From NCBI RefSeq assembly GCF_025823185.1, contig NZ_JACKVK010000005.1, positions 1 to 64,000 on the forward strand: DNA of 64,000 bases, read 5' to 3'. Under the pieces are notes generated by a model. That model had not been told where the DNA came from, ran no database searches, and saw only the letters and a program-made list of their open reading frames with translations. Below are positions 8,237 to 16,228 of the stretch, piece by piece. Source of the DNA: Mycobacterium yunnanensis (GTDB taxonomy: Bacteria; Actinomycetota; Actinomycetes; Mycobacteriales; Mycobacteriaceae). The stretch's first letter is position 1. Every line of letters begins with the position of its first letter. The translations under genes and the position numbers were made by a program.

Positions 8237-8485
8237 TCAGGCAGTGCCGTCCGCGCCGCCGTCGTGACCATCGGGGTTGGAACCACCGTCGGCCGGGCCC
8301 TCGCCGCCCGCACTGCCGTCGGCGCCACCGTCGTGACCACCGGGGTTGGAACCACCGTCGGCCGGGCCCTCGCCGCCGGCGCTGCCGTCGGCGCCGCCGT
8401 CGTGACCGCCGGGGTTGGAACCACCGTCGGCCGGGCCCTCGCCACCTGCACCGCTGGTGGTGATGTCGTCGTCGTTGATCGCCAT
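8237..8485 (-). CDS. Repeat peptide, three 23-residue Gly/Asp-rich units (BatC-like)
   Basis: 82 residues. ATG 8485 is fixed by a strong Shine-Dalgarno (GAAGGAGATG, 4 bp before). A 13-residue leader (MAINDDDITTSGA) is followed by exactly three 23-residue units filling the rest of the protein. Each unit starts GGEGPADGGSNP and ends GHDGGADG(S/T)A. Units 1 and 2 are identical; unit 3 has Gly to Asp and Ser to Thr changes. The protein is very acidic, has no Cys, no membrane segment and no signal peptide. Each unit holds one His, one Asn and one Pro. It is the first gene of an operon with a JmjC oxygenase and a Fe-S protein. Similar actinobacterial peptides are often labelled BatC; no function is established. 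A role as a modified peptide is a hypothesis. Confidence 0.8.
   Translation of the reverse strand: MAINDDDITTSGAGGEGPADGGSNPGGHDGGADGSAGGEGPADGGSNPGGHDGGADGSAGGEGPADGGSNPDGHDGGADGTA
8240..8446 (-). repeat. 3 x 69-bp tandem repeat inside the peptide gene
   Basis: Units at 8446-8378, 8377-8309 and 8308-8240, each 69 bp (23 codons), in frame and ending exactly at the stop codon. Near-identity at the DNA level points to recent unit duplication or gene conversion, so copy number probably varies between strains. Confidence 0.9.
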
Positions 8486-8613
8486 TGATTCATCTCCTTC
8501 ATCGAACCGCATCGGGGCGTGCGCAGGAGGAGCCTGCGACGGCGCGGTGAGTGCGGACTTGCCCGGCGGGCGCCTTCCCAAACCGAAGGTACGGCTGACC
8601 TAACCGCACGGGT

Positions 8614-10878
8614 CTACGTCTCGGCGTCGTCGGACGGACGTGCGGCGAGGAGGGCGTCGACCATGGCGGGGTCCACGTCGGCTCCGAACATGGCGACCCG
8701 TCCGATCGGGAAGGAGTCGAGCAGCTTCGAGAGGTCGACGCCCTCGGGCATCATCGCGGCGGGGGCGTCGCCCATCATCTCGGCCATCGCCGCCCGAAGG
8801 ATCGGCCCGGCGGCGGGGTCGGCGAGCACCTCGCCGATCGACGACGTCCGCGACAGCGGCACGGCGACGGGATCGCCGGCCACCTCGACCCGCACCGTCG
8901 AGCGGACGTCCCGGCTGGAGGCGGCGACGTCGAAGGAGTACGTGCCGCCCTCGACCACCCAGGAGTCGACGCGGACGTCCCAGTAGGCCAGGTCCGTGCG
9001 CCGCACGACGAGCACCACCTCGCGCGTCTGGCCGGGTTCCAAGGGCACCGCCGCGAACGCCTTGAGCTCCCGTGGGGGACGCTGCGTGGTCGCCGTGGGC
9101 AGCGAAGAATACAGCTGGACGATCTCCCGGCCGGCCACCGGCCCGGTGTTGGTCACGGTCAGCGAGACCTCGACGTCGCCGCCGGCTGCGGTCGACGCCG
9201 ACGCCGGTCCGTACTCGAAGGTGGTGTAGGACAGGCCATGTCCGAACGGATGGGCGACGTCGAGGTCGCGGGCGTCGTACCAGCGGTACCCCACGAAAAG
9301 TCCCTCGCCGTAGCGCACGCGGGAGAACTCGCCGGGAAAGTCGAGATAGGCCGGGGAGTCGGCGAACCGCAGTGGAATGGTCTCGGTCAGCTTGGCCGAC
9401 GGGTTGACCACCCCGAAGAGCACGTCGGCGGTCGCCCCGCCGCCCGCCTGGCCCAGCAACCAGCCCTCCAGGATGGCCGGCACGTTGGCCGCGAACGAGA
9501 GGGTGACGACACCGCCGTTGGACAGCACGACGACGGTGTTCGAATTGGCGTCGACGACCGCCTGCAGCACGGCGAGCTGATTGGCGGGCAGGTCGACGTC
9601 GTCACGGTCGTAGCCCTCGGACTCCAGCCGGGCCGGCAGGCCGAGGAACACCACCGCGACCTCGGCACCGCTCGCCGCGGCGACCGCCTCGTCCAGCAGT
9701 CGCGCCGCATCGGACTCTGCCACGTCGACTGCGGTGTCGAAACCCGCGGCGTAGGTCACCGAACCCGTTGCCATGGCACGTATCTCGTCGACCGCCCGGT
9801 CCAGTCGAGTGGGGTTGATCATCGACGAGCCGGCACCCTGATACCGCGGGTCGGCGGCGAACGCGCCGATCACGGCGATGTCGGCGTCCGGTGACAGTGG
9901 CAGCAGGCCACCGTCGTTCTTGAGCAGCACGATCGAGCGCCCCGCCGCCTCACGCGCCAGGGCATGATGCGCGTCGACGTCCAGCGGCCCCGACACCGGA
10001 GCACGGGCGCCCGTTCGTTCGACGAGTGCCCACACGCGGGCAGCCGCAACGTCGAGGGCCGACTCGTCGAGGGAGCCGTCGGCGACGGCCGCCAGCAGTT
10101 GGGCGGTGCTCACGCCGCGGGACCCGGGCATCTCCAGGTCCAGGCCGGCGGCCAGCGCCCTGACCCGGTCGTCGACCGCGCCCCAGTCCGACACGACCAC
10201 CCCGTCGAAACCCCACTCCTCGCGCAGCACCGTGGTCAGCAGCCACCGGTCCTCCGACGCGTACACCCCGTTGACGCGGTTGTACGAGCACATCACCGTC
10301 CACGGGCGGGCGTCGGTGACGACGCGGCCGAAGGCGCGTAGATAGATCTCGCGCAGCGGCCGGGGGTCGACCTCGGCGCTGACCCGCATGCGGTCGGTCT
10401 CCTGGTTGTTGACCGCGAAGTGCTTCAACGACGCACCGACGCCGCGGCTCTGAATGCCGTCGACCATGGCCGCACCCAGCACGCCGGCGACGATCGGATC
10501 CTCGGAGAAGTACTCGAAGTTGCGCCCGCACAACGGCGATCGCTTGATGTTGACGCCGGGACCGAGCACCACCCCGACGTCCTCGATGACCGCCTCGGTG
10601 CCGATCGCCTCACCGACACGTCGAATGAGGTCGACGTCCCACGACGAGCCCATCGCGACCGCGGGCGGAAAGCAGGTGGCAGGCACGCTGTCGCCGAGCC
10701 CCAGGTGATCGCCCGAACCACGCTGCTTGCGCAGGCCGTGCGGACCGTCGGTCATCATGATCGAGGGCACGCCGTGGCCCTCGAGCGCCGCGGTGTGCCA
10801 GAAGTCGGCGCCGCTGAGCAGGGCGGCCTTCTCCTCGATGGTCAGCGAGTCGATCTCCTGGGACGTCATCACGTCCAT
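8614..10878 (-). CDS. GH3 family beta-glycosidase
   Basis: 754 residues from ATG 10878 (MDVMTSQEID); the open frame extends further upstream but would run into the phospholipase D-like gene. The GH3 barrel shows MTDGPHGLR (residues 42-50), KHFAVNNQETDR (152-163) and the nucleophile Asp231 in GVVVSDWGAVDD. The alpha/beta sandwich domain follows, then an Ig/fibronectin-III-like C-terminal domain (about 570-690), as in BglX and plant-type beta-glucosidases. No signal peptide, so the enzyme is probably cytoplasmic and acts on imported oligosaccharides. The last 60 residues after the FnIII-like domain resemble the actinobacterial GH3 tail. The 128-bp gap to the peptide gene contains that operon's promoter. 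Confidence 0.87.
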   Translation of the reverse strand: MDVMTSQEIDSLTIEEKAALLSGADFWHTAALEGHGVPSIMMTDGPHGLRKQRGSGDHLGLGDSVPATCFPPAVAMGSSWDVDLIRRVGEAIGTEAVIEDVGVVLGPGVNIKRSPLCGRNFEYFSEDPIVAGVLGAAMVDGIQSRGVGASLKHFAVNNQETDRMRVSAEVDPRPLREIYLRAFGRVVTDARPWTVMCSYNRVNGVYASEDRWLLTTVLREEWGFDGVVVSDWGAVDDRVRALAAGLDLEMPGSRGVSTAQLLAAVADGSLDESALDVAAARVWALVERTGARAPVSGPLDVDAHHALAREAAGRSIVLLKNDGGLLPLSPDADIAVIGAFAADPRYQGAGSSMINPTRLDRAVDEIRAMATGSVTYAAGFDTAVDVAESDAARLLDEAVAAASGAEVAVVFLGLPARLESEGYDRDDVDLPANQLAVLQAVVDANSNTVVVLSNGGVVTLSFAANVPAILEGWLLGQAGGGATADVLFGVVNPSAKLTETIPLRFADSPAYLDFPGEFSRVRYGEGLFVGYRWYDARDLDVAHPFGHGLSYTTFEYGPASASTAAGGDVEVSLTVTNTGPVAGREIVQLYSSLPTATTQRPPRELKAFAAVPLEPGQTREVVLVVRRTDLAYWDVRVDSWVVEGGTYSFDVAASSRDVRSTVRVEVAGDPVAVPLSRTSSIGEVLADPAAGPILRAAMAEMMGDAPAAMMPEGVDLSKLLDSFPIGRVAMFGADVDPAMVDALLAARPSDDAET

Positions 10879-10904
10879 GGTGCCCGTCCTCGGGGGCAGA
10901 CGGG

Positions 10905-12374
10905 TCAGTCGACGAACCCGCCGAGCCACCGCGCCACGCTCCTGGCGAACGACTCGGGTACTCGGTCGGGATCCATCAGGTCGTTCTCCGCCCACAGGCT
11001 GCGTTCGCCGGCGACCGTCTCGGGGGTGAACGGCAGCAGCGTCCGGCCCGAGCCACGCAGCGCCTCGACGGCCCCGAGGAACGAATTTCGCTCGGTGACT
11101 TCGCGTTCGAAGTCCTCGACCGCCACGCCGAGGTGCTCGCACACCAACGCGTTGCGCAGCGCGACGATCGTGCCCGCGACGTCGTCCTCGTCGTCGGCCC
11201 CGTGCGCCTCGATGGCCACGTCGCACTCACTGTCGAAGCCCAGCGACCGGTTGTTGAGGTTCGACGAGCCGACCCGGAACAACCGGTCGTCGACCGCCAT
11301 GACCTTGGCGTGCACGTAGACCGGCGTGCCGCCGTCGGTCACCGGCCAGTACACCCCGAGGCGGTCGTGCTGGTCAGCAGCCCACAGGCGCTTCAACATT
11401 CGGTATCGCGCACTGTCCATGGCCCGCTCCTCCAGCGGGCTCTCGGACTTGCGCGGGATGACGATCACGACTTCCGGACCCGACGGTTCGCGCAGGCGGG
11501 CGCAGAGTGCGTCGACGAGTATTCGCGAGGCCAGGTACTGGTTCTCCAGATAGATCGTGTCGTGCGCGGCGGCCATGCCAGCCAAGTTGAGCGCCTCGAC
11601 CTCGCGCACCTCCTCGCCCTCGCCAAGCCGGGGCATGGTGCGGGCCACCGCGACGTCGACGTCGTGCAGGGTCGGCTCCAGCCCGCCGGGCCAGAGGTCG
11701 CGCGTGCCCTCGACCGGCTCCAGGTCGACGCCGGTGGCCGCCAACCAGCGGTCGCGGGCGACCTCCGAGAGGGCGCGGGCCGCGGCACCGTCCACCGCGG
11801 CCGCCACCTCGTGGCGTGGTCCGTGCGGCTCGCCGAGCGCGCGCCTGAGCCGGTTCTCGTCGAGATGTTCCGGGGTGTCCCAACGGTCCACCGTGAAGTC
11901 GATGCCGCCGCAGAACGCCACCGAGTCGTCGACCACGACGATCTTCTGATGGTGCACCGCCCCGGTGGGATGCGCGCCGTCGATGGCGAAGTGCAGGCGC
12001 TCACTGCTGAAGCGGTTCATGAACGACACCGGGGTGACGCCCTCCCAAAAACCTTCGAAGGCGGGCAGCAATCGCAGATTGGACCGCAGCACGTACACCT
12101 CGAGGTCGGGTCGTTTGCGGACCACCGACCGCAGGAATGGTCCCAACTCGTTGTATCCCGGCACCGTCTTGCCGCCGGGCTCGAAGACCGTCCGGGAGTC
12201 GAAGTCCCATCCGATGAGCAAGATGCGGTGCTTGGCCCGCACCATCGCCGCCTTGGTGTGGCGGAAGTAGTCGGCCGCGTCCACGATGAAGGCGAATCGA
12301 TCGGCGCGCTCGATGCGCCAGCACGTCTGACCCGGAACCAGGAGGCGATCGCCGGTCGCGTGCGACGCTGACAT
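10905..12374 (-). CDS. Phospholipase D-like / cardiolipin synthase-type protein
   Basis: 489 residues from ATG 12374. Two HKD motifs mark the PLD superfamily: HHQKIVVVDD (His142, Lys144, Asp149) and VHAKVMAVDDRLFRVGSSN in the second half. An acidic insert between the halves and RVGSSNLNNRSLGFDSE after the second motif resemble the PLDc_2 group that includes cardiolipin synthases and phosphatidyl transferases. No membrane helix at the N-terminus, unlike Cls. It could hydrolyse or transfer phosphatidyl groups; the real substrate is unknown. The gene is 26 bp upstream of the GH3 gene on the same strand, but a shared role is not evident. Confidence 0.83.
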   Translation of the reverse strand: MSASHATGDRLLVPGQTCWRIERADRFAFIVDAADYFRHTKAAMVRAKHRILLIGWDFDSRTVFEPGGKTVPGYNELGPFLRSVVRKRPDLEVYVLRSNLRLLPAFEGFWEGVTPVSFMNRFSSERLHFAIDGAHPTGAVHHQKIVVVDDSVAFCGGIDFTVDRWDTPEHLDENRLRRALGEPHGPRHEVAAAVDGAAARALSEVARDRWLAATGVDLEPVEGTRDLWPGGLEPTLHDVDVAVARTMPRLGEGEEVREVEALNLAGMAAAHDTIYLENQYLASRILVDALCARLREPSGPEVVIVIPRKSESPLEERAMDSARYRMLKRLWAADQHDRLGVYWPVTDGGTPVYVHAKVMAVDDRLFRVGSSNLNNRSLGFDSECDVAIEAHGADDEDDVAGTIVALRNALVCEHLGVAVEDFEREVTERNSFLGAVEALRGSGRTLLPFTPETVAGERSLWAENDLMDPDRVPESFARSVARWLGGFVD

Positions 12375-12458
12375 AGCGCAGTGTCTATCACATCGAAACG
12401 ACCCGTTCGGGGCCCGAGGCCGGCGGTAAGGGACCGGACACACCGCAGGCGGCCGACG

Positions 12459-13928
12459 CTAGATCGGCGCGAACCGATCAGACCATGGCACCGCCCGCTC
12501 CAGCTGGCTGGCCAGCCGGATCAGCAGCGACTCACCGGCCAGCGGTGCGACGAACTGGACGCCGAGCGGCAGTCCGTCGGCGGTCTGATGCAGCGGCAGG
12601 GAGATGGCGGGCCGCCCGGTGACGTTGGCCAGCTGCGTGTACGGCACCCAGCCCAGGTTCTGATCCACCATGTCGTCGACGATCCGGGTGTGGCGCAGCA
12701 ACGTCGCGGTGCGGGTCCTGATCAGCACGTCGGCACCGCGTTGCAACGCCACCGGAAGATCGAACTGGCCGATCCGCGGTGGCGGCGTCGCGAGGGTCGG
12801 CGTCAGCAGCAGGTCGTAGGACTCGAAGAACGTCGTGAGGCGGCGAGTGTGCTCGTGGCGTCGTTCGACGGCGTCCACGTAGTCGACGCCGCCGGTAGCG
12901 CGGCCCAGCGCGGCCATGATGAGCGTGTCGCGCTCGAAGGAGTCGTCGCGCGCCCCGGTCCGCCGCTTCGCCTCGGCGACTTCGTGGGCCACGTGGACGA
13001 ACCAGGTGAGCAGGAAGTCCTTGGCGAGCACGGCGTCGTCGAACGGCGCCCGAGGCAACTCCTCGACGTGGTGACCGAGGTCGGTCAGCGCGCGCACGGT
13101 GGCCTCGACGGCCGCGGCCGCCTCCGGGTGCGGGGCCGGGGTGATGGCCGACGGCACACGCACGCCGATCCGCAGCCGGCCCGGATCCTGACCGACGCAC
13201 GACGAGAAGGGTGTCTCGGGTATGCCAGGCACGTAGGGCCCGCCCGGCTCGCCGCCGCGGAGGACGTCGAGCATGCCTGCCGTGTCGCGGACCGTGCGGG
13301 ACACCACGCCCTGGACGGCCGCCCCGTGCATGGGCTCGCCGTGCGCCGGCCCGGAGGGGGTCAGCCCGCGACCCGGTTTGAGGCCGACCAGACCGCAACA
13401 GGCGGCGGGGATGCGGATCGACCCGCCGCCGTCGTTGGCGCCCGCGCACGGCACCACCCCCGCCGCGACCGCGGCCGCCGAGCCACCGGATGAGCCACCT
13501 GGCGTGTGCTCGGTGTTCCACGGGTTGCGAGCGGGACCCCAGGCGACGGGCTCGGTGATGCCCTTCGCCCCGAATTCGGGAGTGTTGGTCTTGCCAAAGA
13601 CGACCAGCCCGGCGTCGACCCACCGCTGCACGACGGTCGCGTGCTCGGCGGCGGGCGTGAACTTCCACGCCCGCGAGCCCGCCGAGGTCGGCAGCCCCCC
13701 ATAGTCCTGTGCCAAGTCCTTGATCAGGAACGGGACGCCGGCGAACGGGCCCTCGAGGTCGTCGGTCGGTACGGCGGGCACGTCGCGCACGATCGCGTTG
13801 ACGCGCGGGTTGACCGCCGCGGCACGTTCGCGGGCCACGGCCAGCAGCTCCGCCGCCGACACCTGGCGGTCCGCGACGAGTTTGGCCAACCCGGTGGCGT
13901 CGTGGGCGCGGTACTCCTCGAAGTCCAT
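12459..13928 (-). CDS. Amidase (amidase signature family)
   Basis: 489 residues, normal for the family. The Ser-cisSer-Lys triad is in place: Lys70 in PFLIKDLA, the GGSSGGSAA block at residues 144-152 with the cis-Ser, and the nucleophile Ser170 in NDGGGSIRIPA. It hydrolyses carboxamides in the cytoplasm. The C-terminal part reads QLANVTGRPAISLPL and GLPLGVQFVAPL, usual in amidases of broad or unknown substrate rather than GatA, and no gatB/gatC is nearby. Upstream is katE, 25 bp away on the same strand, so part of its transcription may come from the katE promoter. Confidence 0.85.
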   Translation of the reverse strand: MDFEEYRAHDATGLAKLVADRQVSAAELLAVARERAAAVNPRVNAIVRDVPAVPTDDLEGPFAGVPFLIKDLAQDYGGLPTSAGSRAWKFTPAAEHATVVQRWVDAGLVVFGKTNTPEFGAKGITEPVAWGPARNPWNTEHTPGGSSGGSAAAVAAGVVPCAGANDGGGSIRIPAACCGLVGLKPGRGLTPSGPAHGEPMHGAAVQGVVSRTVRDTAGMLDVLRGGEPGGPYVPGIPETPFSSCVGQDPGRLRIGVRVPSAITPAPHPEAAAAVEATVRALTDLGHHVEELPRAPFDDAVLAKDFLLTWFVHVAHEVAEAKRRTGARDDSFERDTLIMAALGRATGGVDYVDAVERRHEHTRRLTTFFESYDLLLTPTLATPPPRIGQFDLPVALQRGADVLIRTRTATLLRHTRIVDDMVDQNLGWVPYTQLANVTGRPAISLPLHQTADGLPLGVQFVAPLAGESLLIRLASQLERAVPWSDRFAPI

Positions 13929-13953
13929 CGCCTGACTGTAGGTGCCGCGAGTC

Positions 13954-16062
13954 CTAGCCCGAGACGGGTGGCACCGCCGAGGCCATCACCTTCGCCGCAC
14001 GATCCCACGCGCGGTGCATCCCGAGCTCGGCTGCCAGGGTCGCGGTGAACGCCTTGTCGGCGTCCGACGCGACTGCGATGCCGGGACCCTTGAGTGGGAT
14101 CCTGGCGGCCTTGAGAACCGCCGTGCCGTCACCCCACGCCGCGATCGACTTGCAGTGCCGGAACGCCTCCTGGAGCAACACGACGAGCTTGATGTCGGCA
14201 GCCGTCGTACCCCCTGCGACGACCACGGCGTCGAACTCGATCGAACGGGCGGTCGCGAAGGTCCGGTCGACGGTGACCGACCGGCGTCCCGACTTGAGTA
14301 CGCCGCCCACCGGCGCGACGACGAGCGCCGTCACCCCAAGGGCTGCAACCGATTTGACGAGCTTGGCAATGCCTGCCAGATCGGAGCCGGCATCGGCGAC
14401 GATCGCGATCTTGCGGCCGTCGACGCGGCCCGGCTGGGCGACGATCTGCACCAGTGCCGGTGACACCTCGACGTCGGCGGGCGGGGTGCCCTTGGGCGCC
14501 GGCAGGCCGAGGCCGGCCGCGACCTGCTGACACAGATCGGCGTCGACGTTGGCCAGGACCTCGAGCTCGCGTTCCTTGATCGATTGCTCGTAGACCTTGC
14601 CCAGTTCGAAGGTGAACGCCTCGACGATGTGCGCCTTCTCCAGCGTCGTCATGCTCTGGTAGAACATCGCGGGCTGGGTGAAGTGGTCGTCGAAGGACGC
14701 CGGCTGCGCCCGCACGGTGGGGCCCTCGACGACACGCGGAGTCTGGACGTACCCGCCGTGTGCTTCGTCGGCCGGCATCGGCTCGCCCCCGTCGACGCTG
14801 TTGCGGTGGTACGGCGCCTCGCCGGTGTGAATCGCCGTCTGGTGCATGCCGTCTCGAAGCATGTCGTTGACCGGGCAGTGCGGCCGGTTGATCGGCAACT
14901 GTGAGAAGTTGGGTCCGCCGAGCCGGGTCAGCTGGGTGTCGAGGTAGGAGAACAGCCGCGCCTGCATGAGCGGGTCGTTGGTGACCTCGATGCCCGGCAC
15001 CAGATGCCCGGTGTGGAAGGCGACCTGCTCGGTTTCGGCGAAGTAGTTGGTGGGGTTGCGGTTCAGCGTCATCTTGCCGATCAACTGCACCGGGACCAGT
15101 TCCTCGGGCACGATCTTCGTCGGGTCGAGCAGGTCGATCCCGTCGTACGAGTCGGTCCCGTCGTCCGGCATGACCTGCACGCCCAACTCGTATTCCAGGA
15201 ACGCGCCTGCTTCGATGCCGTCGGCCATGTCGCGACGGTGGAAGTCCGGGTCGCATCCGGCGGCGATCTGCGCTTCCTCCCACACCAGCGAGTGCACCCC
15301 GGCCACCGGCTTCCAATGAAATTTCACCAGGCTCGTCGCACCCTTGGCATTCACCAACCGAAACGTGTGTACGCCAAAGCCTTCCATGGTGCGGTACGAC
15401 CGGGGAATGCCACGATCGCTCATGTTCCACATGACGTGATGGGTGGCCTCGGTGTGCAGCGACACGAAGTCCCAGAACGTGTCGTGCGCCGACTGGGCCT
15501 GCGGAATCTCACGGTCGGGCTGGGGCTTGCCTGCGTGGATCACGTCGGGGAACTTGATGCCGTCCTGGATGAAGAAGACCGGCATGTTGTTGCCGACGAG
15601 GTCGAAGTTGCCCTCGTCGGTGTAGAACTTCACGGCGAAGCCACGGGTGTCACGGACGGTGTCCGCCGAGCCGCGGGATCCGAGCACGGTCGAGAACCGG
15701 GTGAAGACCTCCGTCGTGGTGCCCTTCTTGCCGAGGAAGCCTGCCTTGGTGAACGCCGCTGCGGTGCCGTAGGACTCGAAGACGCCGTGGGCTGCCGCGC
15801 CGCGGGCGTGCACGACGCGCTCCGGGATGCGTTCGTGGTCGAAGTGGGTGATCTTCTCGCGAAGGTGGAAGTCCTCCAGCAGGGTCGGTCCGCGCGGGCC
15901 CGCCTTGAGGGAGTGGTCCGTGTCGGGGATGCGCAGTCCCTGCGCGGTGGTGAGGTAGGCGCCGGACTGGGCGCGCGGATCACCGTCGACCGCCTGTCCG
16001 TTGGTGACGCCGGTGGGGCTCGCCGGGGCGGGCGCTGACTGATCGGGCTTACGGGCAGGCAT
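13954..16062 (-). CDS. katE: Large-subunit monofunctional catalase HPII
   Basis: 702 residues, typical of clade-2 catalases (about 690-750). Haem-pocket residues: His85 in RVVHARGAA, Asn158 in LVGNNMPVFF and the proximal Tyr in ARLFSYLDTQ (about residue 376). The last 150 residues form the flavodoxin/DJ-1-like domain of this clade (GRKIAIVADAGSDLAG; VVVAGGTTAADI). It decomposes H2O2 in the cytoplasm. It follows katG on the same strand but a strong hairpin at 16182-16211 separates them, so separate transcription is likely. The extra domain's classical nucleophile Cys is not conserved here, as is usual in HPII. Confidence 0.95.
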   Translation of the reverse strand: MPARKPDQSAPAPASPTGVTNGQAVDGDPRAQSGAYLTTAQGLRIPDTDHSLKAGPRGPTLLEDFHLREKITHFDHERIPERVVHARGAAAHGVFESYGTAAAFTKAGFLGKKGTTTEVFTRFSTVLGSRGSADTVRDTRGFAVKFYTDEGNFDLVGNNMPVFFIQDGIKFPDVIHAGKPQPDREIPQAQSAHDTFWDFVSLHTEATHHVMWNMSDRGIPRSYRTMEGFGVHTFRLVNAKGATSLVKFHWKPVAGVHSLVWEEAQIAAGCDPDFHRRDMADGIEAGAFLEYELGVQVMPDDGTDSYDGIDLLDPTKIVPEELVPVQLIGKMTLNRNPTNYFAETEQVAFHTGHLVPGIEVTNDPLMQARLFSYLDTQLTRLGGPNFSQLPINRPHCPVNDMLRDGMHQTAIHTGEAPYHRNSVDGGEPMPADEAHGGYVQTPRVVEGPTVRAQPASFDDHFTQPAMFYQSMTTLEKAHIVEAFTFELGKVYEQSIKERELEVLANVDADLCQQVAAGLGLPAPKGTPPADVEVSPALVQIVAQPGRVDGRKIAIVADAGSDLAGIAKLVKSVAALGVTALVVAPVGGVLKSGRRSVTVDRTFATARSIEFDAVVVAGGTTAADIKLVVLLQEAFRHCKSIAAWGDGTAVLKAARIPLKGPGIAVASDADKAFTATLAAELGMHRAWDRAAKVMASAVPPVSG

Positions 16063-16181
16063 GGAACTCCTTGATCGGGTTCGTGCGTCACGTGCTGGCC
16101 GGCCTCTGCTTAACCCGCTGCGACTGTTGTCCTTACCCCGAATCCGTCGACGTATGCCTGCATCGCGTCCCCAAACGACGA

Positions 16182-16211
16182 CCGGGCCGGATCCCGAAGG
16201 ATCCGGCCCGG
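16182..16211 (-). terminator. Hairpin downstream of katG
   Basis: Perfect 13-bp stem (CCGGGCCGGATCC with its complement) and a CGAA tetraloop, starting 17 bp after the katG stop. There is no long T-tract, as in many mycobacterial terminators. Confidence 0.75.
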
Positions 16212-16228
16212 CGTCGGTCGACCAGCGC

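Noticed and set aside
8559..8583. SigF-like element before the repeat-peptide gene (reverse GTTT, 15 nt, GGGCAA)
   Set aside because: Two of three variable -10 positions differ and the leader would be about 70 nt; kept only as a possibility.
16155..16178. SigF-like promoter for katE (reverse GTTT, 15 nt, GCATAC)
   Set aside because: Three mismatches in the -10.
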